Shown here one piece after another: positions 1 to 5,248 of a stretch of DNA of 6,062 nt. Position 1 is the first letter of the stretch; each line of letters starts with the position of its first letter. Position numbers and translations under genes: made by a program. The notes under the pieces are model-generated. The model worked only from the letters and a program-made list of their open reading frames with translations. It made no database searches and was not told where the DNA came from. This DNA is from Gammaproteobacteria bacterium (GTDB lineage: Bacteria > Pseudomonadota > Gammaproteobacteria > DSM-16500), in contig JABDEN010000079.1 of assembly GCA_013287025.1 (NCBI GenBank), forward strand, positions 1-6,062, given 5' to 3'.

Positions 1-1
1 T

Positions 2-121
2 TTTGATATTGGTGGGAATAAACTCCGATTAATTGCAAGCATTCACTTTAATCGTCAAAAAATTTATATTAGACATATTCTTACTCATAAAGAATATGAT
101 GAAGATAAATGGAGGAGTTAA
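2..121 (+). CDS. higB: HigB-family toxin, C-terminal part (5' end outside window)
   Basis: Only the last 39 codons are visible, read from base 2 to a TAA at 119-121. The segment begins FDIGGNKLRLIASIHF and continues through IYIRHILTHKEYD to a DKWRS end. This is the conserved C-terminal half of the HigB toxin family: the GGNK-R-I strand, the basic I-x-I-R strand and the THKEYD motif near the end. HigB proteins are RelE-fold mRNA interferases that cut mRNA on the ribosome and are neutralised by HigA. The antitoxin gene starts two bases after this stop, and its ribosome binding site lies inside the toxin's last codons, so the pair is translationally linked. Toxin-before-antitoxin is the usual higBA order. 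The promoter and the N-terminal part lie upstream of the window, so I cannot say whether the toxin is intact. Confidence 0.85.
   Translation, partial: FDIGGNKLRLIASIHFNRQKIYIRHILTHKEYDEDKWRS
111..115 (+). promoter_or_regulatory. Ribosome binding site of higA
   Basis: GGAGG lies 8 bases before the ATG at 124 and decides the antitoxin start. The in-frame ATG at 109 would place this motif inside the coding region and has no Shine-Dalgarno of its own. The site overlaps the last codons of higB. Confidence 0.7.
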
Positions 122-123
122 AA

Positions 124-546
124 ATGAGAGCAGCGAAAATAAACAGCACCATCAAAAGCACCATTCAATATTGGAAACATATCTCGCATGATATACATGA
201 GCCGTGCAATACCGATGATTATCATAAACTCTCAATAATCCTTGATAAGCTGCTAGATATTGTTGGCGAAGATGAAAAACATGAACTAATAGGACTTGTT
301 GATGTTATTAGTCATATGATTACTATGTTTGATGAGCGTGAGAATTATCAAATTAAAGGCCTGTCTGGTATTAAAGCATTAAAATTCCTTATGGCAGAAC
401 ACCATCTTAATCAGTCAAATTTACCTGAAATTGGCAGCCAAGGAGTAGTTTCTGAAGTTTTACGAGGTAAACGAAAGCTCAATGTAACCCAAATTAAACA
501 ACTTTCAAAAAGATTCCATGTTTCGCCCAATACTTTTATTGATTAG
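124..546 (+). CDS. higA: HigA-family antitoxin, XRE-type helix-turn-helix
   Basis: This 140-residue protein pairs with the HigB toxin directly upstream. Residues 1-80 form an acidic, helical N-terminal part of the kind found in long HigA antitoxins. Residues about 82-138 form an XRE/Cro-type helix-turn-helix. The typical landmarks are all present: GIKALKFLM, then LNQSNLPEIGSQGVVSEVLRGKR (recognition helix region, around 95-117), then LNVTQIKQLSKRFHVSP ending in FID. In this family the protein binds and blocks the toxin and represses its own operon through the helix-turn-helix. I chose ATG 124 over ATG 109 because GGAGG sits at the right distance. No frameshift or missing segment is visible. 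Seven bases after the stop an IS6-type end begins, so the module borders mobile-element debris. Confidence 0.9.
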   Translation: MRAAKINSTIKSTIQYWKHISHDIHEPCNTDDYHKLSIILDKLLDIVGEDEKHELIGLVDVISHMITMFDERENYQIKGLSGIKALKFLMAEHHLNQSNLPEIGSQGVVSEVLRGKRKLNVTQIKQLSKRFHVSPNTFID

Positions 547-552
547 CAATAT

Positions 553-570
553 GGGTTCTGTTGCAAATTT
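553..570 (+). mobile_element. IS6-family-like terminal inverted repeat, isolated end
   Basis: GGGTTCTGTTGCAAATTT closely matches the terminal repeat of IS6-family elements; the GGTTCTGTTGCAAA core is typical of the IS257/IS431 branch. The tip faces higA, so the element should extend rightward. No IS6 transposase reading frame follows in either direction, and the opposite strand of 571-657 reads as part of an unrelated degraded gene. I therefore read it as a solitary end left by deletion or recombination. A possible weak partner, TTTGCAACA in inverse orientation at 994-1002, is only 9 bases and not convincing. Confidence 0.5.
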
Positions 571-1025
571 AAAAAATTTGAAATACTCCTCGTCATCAAT
601 GCCATAAATGACGAGGATTTCTCCCACCGGCTTGTCTGCGGGACGATGGTAGGTGAATCACAAGGTCAGCGTTTTGATAGGCTCTTTTTCTGCGTGTTGC
701 GTAGACGCTTTATGAGTGCCATAAATACCAAAACTTGTCACACCACTCGGCTGTAATTCTGTAGTTAATTCCGGTTTTTTATTTAATTCAGAAAATAATC
801 CCTTTGCGATGACATCACAAATGGCAGCGATACTGAATTTTTGTGCTCCTGGTCCGCAAAGAAAAATATTATCTTTAGGAATATACTTTGACAGAATATT
901 CCTGCCAATTTTACATTGTCAATACTCGGCATTAGATCCACAATTTCGACATTTAGGTATTGCAAGTTTAACCGCTTTTCGCCTGGCTTTTGCTTTGCAA
1001 CAAATTCTTCCTCACTCGGTATCAT
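568..1025 (-). pseudogene. Decayed gene for an unrecognised cysteine-rich (zinc-ribbon-like) protein
   Basis: Read leftward from ATG 1025, the protein starts MIPSEEEFVAKQ. It must then shift frame near 987-995 (one base apparently lost) to continue ARRKAVKLAIPKCRNCGS. In that frame it meets TGA at 919-921 (in NAEY*QCKIG) and TGA at 658-660 (in KTLTL*FTYHRPADKP). Between and after these stops the translation stays protein-like: FLCGPGAQKFSIAAICDVI, SGVTSFGIYGTHKAST, then VGEILVIYGIDDEEYF, almost up to the IS6-like end. Both stops are consistent with TGG to TGA changes. Cysteines are spaced C-x2-C-x8-C-x18-C, which suggests a metal-binding ribbon. The intact protein would have been about 150 residues. 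I do not recognise the family. The start has no clear Shine-Dalgarno. The reading is an inference from frame continuity and could be wrong in detail. Confidence 0.5.
587..617. terminator. Perfect 10-bp hairpin, possible terminator
   Basis: TCCTCGTCAT at 587-596 pairs perfectly with ATGACGAGGA at 608-617 around an 11-base loop. On the plus strand it is followed by only TTT, and on the minus strand a T-run comes about 10 bases later, so it is not a textbook terminator either way. It could stop higBA transcription. It also lies within the decayed minus-strand reading frame (VIYGIDDEE), where it may be incidental. Confidence 0.3.
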
Positions 1026-1071
1026 TTTATTTTAATGCTATTAGTCCGAAAAGTTGGCTGCTGCATTTGAT

Positions 1072-1401
1072 ATGAAATTTAAAATAAATAATCATGCGCA
1101 TTACCACACGCAAAATTTTGTTTCTAGTGAAACACAGAAACAACGATTGAGGTTTATGCAGGAAATAACATCCCATTCACCAGGGAATAAACATTCTTTT
1201 GCGTCCTATCTTGTGACGGCACCTCAACAGATGAAATGTTTATTTTTATTGACGGAAGGTCAATCTGCCAAACAAATTGCTGCAAAACTTAATTTATCGA
1301 TACGAACGGTTGAGAATTACTTGGCGCATTTAAGAAAACATTTTAATTGCAGAAGTAGTAAGGAACTGATCGCAAAGTATTATCTTCTATTTTTAAATTA
1401 A
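1072..1401 (+). CDS. LuxR-type helix-turn-helix regulator, short; possibly the C-terminal part of a longer protein
   Basis: The 109-residue reading from ATG 1072 carries a clear LuxR/GerE DNA-binding domain at residues about 50-106: APQQMKCLFLLTEGQSAKQIA, then the recognition helix LNLSIRTVENYLAHLRKHF and the closing CRSSKELIAKYY. Residues 1-48 are low in recognisable motifs and have no receiver, PAS or autoinducer-binding domain. Full-length LuxR-type regulators in Legionella and Coxiella are often 200-300 residues with an N-terminal sensor part, so this may be a 5'-truncated copy. Supporting truncation, no Shine-Dalgarno precedes ATG 1072. The frame opens only at 1045 after a TAG, with a possible TTG start at 1054. 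Decayed DNA lies directly upstream, divergently oriented. A good hairpin terminator follows. Whether it is still expressed cannot be judged here. Confidence 0.65.
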   Translation: MKFKINNHAHYHTQNFVSSETQKQRLRFMQEITSHSPGNKHSFASYLVTAPQQMKCLFLLTEGQSAKQIAAKLNLSIRTVENYLAHLRKHFNCRSSKELIAKYYLLFLN

Positions 1402-1428
1402 AAATATGATTCGCGACATCATCAAGTG

Positions 1429-1460
1429 ATTGCGAACGGTGAAGCCGTCCGCAATTTTTT
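1429..1460 (+). terminator. Rho-independent terminator of the luxR-type gene
   Basis: ATTGCGAACGG (1429-1439) pairs with CCGTCCGCAAT (1445-1455), with one A/C mismatch and a 5-base loop, followed by six T (1455-1460). The T-run is on the plus-strand side, so it serves the gene ending at 1401. The same hairpin lies just past the stop of the convergent His-rich gene, where the mismatch becomes a G-U pair but no U-tract follows. Confidence 0.75.
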
Positions 1461-1686
1461 AATGTTTATGTTTATGTTTGTGATGATGGTGGTGATGATG
1501 TCCTTTATGATGATGTCTGTGATAATGTTTCGAGTGTTTATAATGTTTATGGTTATAGTGATGATGGTGGTGATAGTAGTGGTGTTTCGAATGGGATGGA
1601 TGCGTATTAATATTGAGGGATGCGGCATTACTAATTAAAGGCAAGCTCAAGAAAATAATAAGCAATATTTTAATTAGTGTTTTCAT
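1459..1686 (-). CDS. Small exported histidine-rich protein, candidate periplasmic metal binder
   Basis: This is a 75-residue protein. Residues 1-21 (MKTLIKILLIIFLSLPLISNA) are a clean Sec signal peptide with a likely cut after the second A of ...SNA. The 54-residue mature part contains 27 histidines, with Lys and Tyr making up most of the rest and no cysteine. It holds runs of five and seven His and ends in a (HK)3H tail. Such composition is known from nickel- or zinc-binding proteins such as Helicobacter Hpn, though those are cytoplasmic, so a metal-buffering role outside the inner membrane is inference. ATG 1686 is chosen over ATG 1701 because GGAGG stands 8 bases upstream of it and the signal peptide then begins at the Met. 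The gene diverges from the L,D-transpeptidase gene and has its own extended -10 promoter and palindrome upstream. I do not recognise a named family. Confidence 0.85.
   Translation of the reverse strand: MKTLIKILLIIFLSLPLISNAASLNINTHPSHSKHHYYHHHHHYNHKHYKHSKHYHRHHHKGHHHHHHHKHKHKH
1462..1602 (-). repeat. Low-complexity histidine codon tract
   Basis: This stretch encodes nearly all 27 histidines, with CAT and CAC mixed and interspersed with AAA (Lys) and TAT/TAC (Tyr). The mixed codons argue for selection on the protein rather than simple expansion of one trinucleotide. Slippage could still change the number of His codons between strains. Reading frames in the other phases of this tract are composition artefacts. 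Confidence 0.7.
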
Positions 1687-1694
1687 ATTATTAT

Positions 1695-1699
1695 CCTCC
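1695..1699 (-). promoter_or_regulatory. Ribosome binding site of the His-rich gene
   Basis: On the minus strand GGAGG lies 8 bases before ATG 1686. It rules out the upstream in-frame ATG at 1701, which would overlap the motif. Confidence 0.75.
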
Positions 1700-1729
1700 A
1701 TGACAAGATTATTTTTAATAATTGTATCT

Positions 1730-1748
1730 TATAACAAAGGTTGTTATA
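1730..1748. promoter_or_regulatory. 19-bp palindrome, candidate operator of the His-rich gene
   Basis: TATAACAA-AGG-TTGTTATA is a perfect inverted repeat with 8-bp arms and a 3-base centre. It lies immediately downstream of the extended -10 box, so it covers the predicted transcription start and first transcribed bases of the minus-strand gene. That is a typical position for a repressor site. Its CAAAGG centre is reminiscent of the Escherichia coli MntR box as I recall it, but the arms differ, so I assign no regulator. Confidence 0.45.
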
Positions 1749-1753
1749 GGGTT

Positions 1754-1762
1754 ATTATACCA
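1754..1762 (-). promoter_or_regulatory. Extended -10 promoter of the His-rich gene
   Basis: The minus strand reads TGGTATAAT, a perfect -10 hexamer with the extended TGn motif. Only a poor -35 match (TTTCAA, 15-base spacing) lies upstream, as is common for extended -10 promoters. The start point would be near 1747, giving a leader of about 60 bases that contains the palindrome and the ribosome binding site. Confidence 0.6.
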
Positions 1763-1937
1763 GAACTCACTCTGTTGAAATTCTCTTCTGATCTATTTTT
1801 GTCAGTTTCAGTATAAATGCTAAAGTTTTTCTCATGAATCATGATAAGTACTTCTTTTTAAATAAATATTGATATCTCTGGATACAAAAAATCCTTTATG
1901 GACGATTTTTTCTACATGAATGGGAGTAAAATAGAAC

Positions 1938-1943
1938 TATAAT
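1938..1943 (+). promoter_or_regulatory. Candidate -10 box of the L,D-transpeptidase gene
   Basis: TATAAT is a perfect hexamer 18 bases before ATG 1962, but no good -35 is visible around 1915-1921. Transcription would start near 1950, next to the AAGGTGG ribosome binding site at 1951-1957, leaving a very short leader. The remaining intergenic sequence (1763-1937) is AT-rich; apart from a weak inverted repeat at 1886-1911 I see nothing in it. Confidence 0.4.
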
Positions 1944-1961
1944 CAAAAAAAAGGTGGCTTT

Positions 1962-2498
1962 ATGAATAAACGCATCCTGCCAATTTTTTTAGCTACGATT
2001 ATTTTTATTATTTTCTCGCATCAAGTGTGGTCGTATGGGTCAACTGACAGTAAAAAATCTACACATCATTACAGTAGGAAGAGTTCAGGAGTTCCGAGCC
2101 AAGTAAATTATGGTGAAAAGGTGATTATCATCAATCCTAGAGTTCATACCTGGGCTGCTTACAATAGTGCTGGTAAGTTATTACGATCCGGTCTTGCAAC
2201 GGCGGGGTCGGGATGGTGTCCTGACATTAGACGGAGCTGCAGAACGAGGTCTGGTTCATTTCGTATTTATTCATTAGGCAGCAGCGCTTGCGTTTCTACT
2301 CGTTATCCTGTCGGTCGAGGTGGCGCACCGATGCCATATTGTATGTTTTTCAATGGCAATCAAGGGATACATGGTTCGTATGAAGTTGTACATGGCAACA
2401 TAAGTCACGGATGTGTACGTGTTCATGTCGATGATGCTGCATGGATTCGTTTTCATTTTGCGAATGTAGGGACGAAGGTCGTTGTGTTAAGTTATTAA
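1962..2498 (+). CDS. Exported L,D-transpeptidase (YkuD domain), EnhA-like
   Basis: This is a 178-residue protein with a signal peptide (residues 1-24, ending QVWS). A short Ser/Lys/His-rich linker follows to about residue 50, then a YkuD catalytic domain to the C-terminus. The active-site signature is complete: His137 in GIHGSYE, then SHGCVRV with His149 and the nucleophile Cys151. The blocks KVIIINPRVHTWAAY, RSGLATAGSGWC and GSFRIYSLGSS, followed by GGAPMPYCMFFNG, are those I know from Legionella and Coxiella EnhA proteins. The family makes 3-3 cross-links in peptidoglycan, or attaches proteins to it, in the periplasm. EnhA was named from an 'enhanced entry' locus in Legionella. Four further cysteines (86, 93, 110, 127) could form disulfides. 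AAGGTGG precedes the ATG. The gene is divergent from the His-rich gene and lies 63 bp before the hydrolase gene. The exact EnhA paralogue cannot be told. Confidence 0.9.
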   Translation: MNKRILPIFLATIIFIIFSHQVWSYGSTDSKKSTHHYSRKSSGVPSQVNYGEKVIIINPRVHTWAAYNSAGKLLRSGLATAGSGWCPDIRRSCRTRSGSFRIYSLGSSACVSTRYPVGRGGAPMPYCMFFNGNQGIHGSYEVVHGNISHGCVRVHVDDAAWIRFHFANVGTKVVVLSY

Positions 2499-2507
2499 CT
2501 TAAAATG

Positions 2508-2535
2508 TTGATATGGATGTACAATATTTTATATG
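2508..2535 (+). promoter_or_regulatory. Possible promoter of the hydrolase gene
   Basis: TTGATA (2508-2513) and TATATG (2530-2535) are 16 bases apart in the gap between the transpeptidase and hydrolase genes. The -35 is a 5/6 match and the -10 only 4/6. The hydrolase may instead be read through from upstream, since no convincing terminator separates the two genes. Confidence 0.3.
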
Positions 2536-2561
2536 AACGCTATCAAAGGGAATGCAAAAAC

Positions 2562-3464
2562 ATGAAATGGACGCATCATGTAATTTTATTCGTACTTCTT
2601 TGTATCTTTGGATCATCCTGTTATGCCGCGTTTAAAGCAGAAGTCAAAACCGTCAATGTCGGTGACATTAAGATGGCATATTATGTGAGGGGGCAAGGAA
2701 AACCATTAATCATGATCAATGGTTTTATTTCAACAATGAGCTTATGGGATCCTGCATTATTAGATGAACTTGCAAAACATCATCAACTGATTCTATTTGA
2801 TAATCGCGGTGTTGGTTTATCAACGGACACCGAAAAAAACAATACGACGATTCCCCAAATGGCAGATGACGTGGCTGGCTTAATTAAAAAATTAGGTTAC
2901 GAAAAAGTCGACGTTTTAGCCTGGTCAATGGGCGCACGTATTGGCCAACAATTATTGATTAGACATCCTGAGTTAGTGGAAAAAGCCATATTATGCAGCG
3001 CAAGTCCAGGTGGCAAGCATACTGATAAAACGGCTGAAAGTGTTGAAAACAAATTAAATAACCCAAATATCCCCGATATGGAAAAAATTGGACTCGTTTT
3101 TACGAATGACGAAAAAGGGAAACTCGCCGCTAAAAATTGCCTCGCGAGATTAAAATCAGCGGTGGCTTCAGGGATGATTCCAAATGATTTCAAGGTAAGC
3201 AAAGAAACCATGATGCGTCAAAATCATGCGCGGACAATACTGTGGAATAACGATAATGAAAATTTTAATGCACTCAAAAATATTAAAAATCCTGTGTTAT
3301 TAACGGATGGCCGATATGACATCATTGATTTACCAAAAAATTCACTCATTATCGCTAATCAAATACCTTACGCATGGTTAGCTTTTTTAGACGGAGGACA
3401 TGCATTTTTGTTTCAGGAATATAAGTCATTTGCCGATTTAGTGGATGTATTCTTGGCACAATAA
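2562..3464 (+). CDS. Exported alpha/beta-fold hydrolase
   Basis: This is a 300-residue protein. Residues 1-22 form a signal peptide (hydrophobic core VILFVLLCIFG, likely cut after CYA), so the enzyme should act in the periplasm or beyond. The mature part is a complete alpha/beta hydrolase: GQGKPLIMINGF (oxyanion strand, with NG where HG is usual), LILFDNRGVGLS, and the nucleophile elbow LAWSMGARIG with Ser122. That elbow has Ala in place of the first Gly of GxSxG. The acid is probably Asp253 in DGRYDIIDL and the base His280 in DGGHAF. The variable cap lies at about residues 150-230. The substrate cannot be read from sequence; esterase, lactonase or haloperoxidase-like activities are all possible. 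ATG 2562 is chosen because AAAGGGA precedes it by 10 bases and the signal peptide begins there; the in-frame ATG at 2505 would add a non-signal extension. The gene converges with the next one, with a 5-base gap. Confidence 0.85.
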   Translation: MKWTHHVILFVLLCIFGSSCYAAFKAEVKTVNVGDIKMAYYVRGQGKPLIMINGFISTMSLWDPALLDELAKHHQLILFDNRGVGLSTDTEKNNTTIPQMADDVAGLIKKLGYEKVDVLAWSMGARIGQQLLIRHPELVEKAILCSASPGGKHTDKTAESVENKLNNPNIPDMEKIGLVFTNDEKGKLAAKNCLARLKSAVASGMIPNDFKVSKETMMRQNHARTILWNNDNENFNALKNIKNPVLLTDGRYDIIDLPKNSLIIANQIPYAWLAFLDGGHAFLFQEYKSFADLVDVFLAQ

Positions 3465-3469
3465 AGTAG

Positions 3470-4282
3470 CTAAAACATTACAGAAAATCCACCGCCAACA
3501 TAATGATTAAATCCATTGAGATTGCCACTGATTCTCTGTCCAATCTCTAAGTCGACTGTCATCTTAGGAGTCAAGAGATATATCACTCCGGCATCACTAT
3601 TAAAACCGCTTCCCTCGCTAGGCCCTGTTTTGCTTTGACCATAGATTTCTCCATAAAGTAGAAGTTTTTCCGTGGCAGAGTAGCTTAATACAAGATCAGG
3701 ATTAATACTCGTAAAGCGTCCGCCGCCGTTAAGAGAAGATTCAGTTTCTGATGTCACGCCTAGCATAAATGATAGGCCAAACAAGGGATTAAAAGTGTAA
3801 TTAACAATGCCATTAAACGCAGCCCCAGTCCCTTTGCTGCCATAGGCTTCGCTACCACTGGGAAGCGTGATGAGTGCTTCGACCGTACCTAGCCACGTTT
3901 GTGTATAACCAATTTCATGTTTAAGACCGACTGTCGTGGCTGTTAATCCTGAACCGGAATTCTTTGATTGATGAATATAATTTGGCAATAAAACAGTAAA
4001 TTCATTGTTGGCGGGTAATCCGAGACGAAATTGTGCTTGGGGAAAATTTTGTTGAACACCTCCAGAATGCGTGAGTTTTTGATATTGATAGCCCGCTTCA
4101 ATCACCACATCTTTTAAAGGCACCACACACGCACTATCAGAAACAGTAGGCCTATTCACTATGTTAAGAAGCATTGACGCGCCACCACAAGGGTTAGTCA
4201 CGGTATCTGCAAAAATATTGACGTTACATCCGACGCTTAAAGCAAATACCCAACATAGTTTCCATACATTGATTCGAGCCAT
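3470..4282 (-). CDS. Outer-membrane beta-barrel 'transporter' (phenol/MetA degradation-type family)
   Basis: This is a 270-residue protein. Residues 1-25 are a signal peptide (hydrophobic KLCWVFALSVGCNVNIFA). The rest is a series of alternating amphipathic strands with Gly- and Ser-rich turns, ending in a terminal Phe (GGGFSVMF), the typical signal for outer-membrane barrel assembly. The pattern (VVIEAGYQYQ, AQFRLGLPANNEFTVLLPNY, GLKHEIG, VEALITLPSGS, DAGVIYLLTPKMTVDLEIGQR) fits the family annotated as 'transporter' or Phenol_MetA_deg (PF13557). Members are linked to uptake or efflux of hydrophobic compounds; the substrate here is unknown. Cys32 and Cys52 could form a disulfide near the N-terminus of the mature chain. 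ATG 4282 is preferred over ATG 4327 because the signal peptide starts there, although the Shine-Dalgarno (TGGA) is weak. It is divergent from the DUF2490 gene, sharing an 88-bp promoter region in which I cannot pick out clear -35/-10 boxes. Confidence 0.75.
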   Translation of the reverse strand: MARINVWKLCWVFALSVGCNVNIFADTVTNPCGGASMLLNIVNRPTVSDSACVVPLKDVVIEAGYQYQKLTHSGGVQQNFPQAQFRLGLPANNEFTVLLPNYIHQSKNSGSGLTATTVGLKHEIGYTQTWLGTVEALITLPSGSEAYGSKGTGAAFNGIVNYTFNPLFGLSFMLGVTSETESSLNGGGRFTSINPDLVLSYSATEKLLLYGEIYGQSKTGPSEGSGFNSDAGVIYLLTPKMTVDLEIGQRISGNLNGFNHYVGGGFSVMF

Positions 4283-4370
4283 GTTATTCCATAATATGAA
4301 AATGAAATAAAGTGATGATAATATCATACTTTAGTTATGTCATAGTGTGCTGTTGAGATTAAGGATATTA

Positions 4371-5057
4371 ATGAAAAAAAAACATGTAAATCGAATTTTA
4401 TTTTTATTCTTATCAATTATAGAATGTAATTGCTTTGCTTTGTCACAAGATGAAAAAGTATGGTTAGGAATTAATGCAAAGCAAACGCTTACTGAAAATT
4501 GGTCTACTTATATTTTTTCTCAGATGAGATTCAAAAGTCAGTCTGAGTTATGGCAAGTGGGTTTAATAGAAGGAGCTATTGGTTATCATTTTATTAAAAA
4601 TCAAAGTTTTTGGGTTGGATATCGATGGTCTGGTATTAATCCTTTTGATGGATTTTATGAAGAAAATAGATTTTTTCAGCAATTTATTAATGCATTGAAC
4701 ATAGAGACTTCTCATCAATTGGTGTTACGTTCTAGATTAGAGGAAATTAGGCGTGGAAACGATAGTCAAATCTCCGTGCGCCTCCGAGAACGACTTTCAT
4801 TGCAAATAGAAAATGCATCACCAAGTAATAATTTAAAACCTTATTTTTACGATGAAATATTTTTTCAATTACATGCGACTGTATACACGACAGAAAATTT
4901 ATTTGATCAAAATCGTATATTCATCGGTTTTAACTTATTTACTTCCAATAAAACATGGTGGGAAATTGGCTACCTCAACCAGTTTCAAATGAAAACGCCA
5001 GGAGAAAGTCAAAATAAAATGAGCCACATCGTTTCTTTCACGTATAATCTTTCCTGA
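4371..5057 (+). CDS. DUF2490-family predicted outer-membrane protein
   Basis: This is a 228-residue protein. Residues 1-23 form a signal peptide (ILFLFLSIIECNCFA). The mature part has the regular strand-turn pattern of DUF2490 (PF10677): DEKVWLGINAKQTLTENWSTYIFSQ at the start, then GAIGYHFIKNQSFWVGYRWSG, the central block LVLRSRLEEIRRGNDSQISVRLRERLSL, and late strands NRIFIGFNLF and WWEIGYLNQFQ. DUF2490 proteins are small barrels of unknown function, usually 200-240 residues, so this one appears complete. It ends SFTYNLS, without the terminal aromatic that most barrels have. ATG 4371 is chosen over an upstream GTG at 4347 because AAGG lies 6 bases before it and the signal peptide begins there. 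It lies head-to-head with another barrel gene, and its stop is three bases from a convergent gene remnant. Confidence 0.8.
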   Translation: MKKKHVNRILFLFLSIIECNCFALSQDEKVWLGINAKQTLTENWSTYIFSQMRFKSQSELWQVGLIEGAIGYHFIKNQSFWVGYRWSGINPFDGFYEENRFFQQFINALNIETSHQLVLRSRLEEIRRGNDSQISVRLRERLSLQIENASPSNNLKPYFYDEIFFQLHATVYTTENLFDQNRIFIGFNLFTSNKTWWEIGYLNQFQMKTPGESQNKMSHIVSFTYNLS

Positions 5058-5060
5058 TTT

Positions 5061-5168
5061 TCACTCAGCGATAGGGCCTTGCACTTTCAAAAATGGTGGT
5101 TTCGCGAGCCAAATCACAGCCAATAACCCGATATCCAAAAAATATCCAACTTTACGATTTGTGTGTAT
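5061..5168 (-). pseudogene. Possible C-terminal remnant of a lost membrane protein gene
   Basis: The minus strand is open for 35 codons between TGA at 5169-5171 and TGA at 5061-5063, with no start codon at its head. It reads NRKVGYFLDIGLLAVIWLA, then KPPFLKVQGPIAE. The hydrophobic segment followed by a short polar tail looks like the last membrane helix and C-terminus of a larger protein. It ends three bases from the convergent DUF2490 stop, as a real neighbouring gene might. The rest of the gene is absent. A chance open frame of this length is quite possible. The rest of this gap (5169-5248) shows no clear promoter. Confidence 0.25.
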
Positions 5169-5235
5169 TCATAAGATGCAATATCTTTGATTTAGTTTTT
5201 AACTGATTATAGGTTAAAATGGATATTATTATGCT

Positions 5236-5240
5236 AGGAG
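5236..5240 (+). promoter_or_regulatory. Ribosome binding site of the Thr/Ser-rich gene
   Basis: AGGAG lies 8 bases before GTG 5249 and points to that codon as start, in preference to the in-frame ATGs at 5219 and 5231, which have no such motif upstream. Confidence 0.55.
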
Positions 5241-5248
5241 AAATAGTT

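Noticed and set aside
658..921. TGA at two likely Trp positions taken as UGA reassignment or selenocysteine
   Set aside because: Neighbouring genes use TGG for Trp, the DUF2490 gene ends naturally at TGA, no selenocysteine element is visible, and a frameshift is also needed; decay is simpler.
559..1002. Inverted TGTTGCAAA (559-567) and TTTGCAACA (994-1002) as the two ends of a small mobile element
   Set aside because: Only nine bases match, the right copy lacks the GG tip, and it falls within the coding-like reading of the dead gene.
809..1075. Plus-strand open frame of 88 codons
   Set aside because: It is antisense to the cysteine-rich dead gene, overlaps the luxR-type gene start and shows no family resemblance or ribosome binding site.
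1426..1638. Plus-strand frame rich in Met, Val and Phe opposite the His-rich gene, and a second minus-strand frame rich in Ile and Thr
   Set aside because: Both are other-phase readings of the CAT/CAC tract; neither has a ribosome binding site, and the His-rich frame has both signal peptide and GGAGG.
1886..1911. AAAAAATC / GATTTTTT inverted repeat as a terminator or operator
   Set aside because: The stem is almost all A-T with a 10-base loop, and no gene ends nearby; expected in AT-rich DNA.
2487..2503. TTAAGTT-ATT-AACTTAA palindrome across the transpeptidase stop codon as a terminator
   Set aside because: The arms hold only one G-C pair and no T-run follows, so it is unlikely to terminate transcription.
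2897..3211. Minus-strand open frame of 104 codons inside the hydrolase gene
   Set aside because: It is a shadow of a complete, well-supported hydrolase coding region on the other strand.
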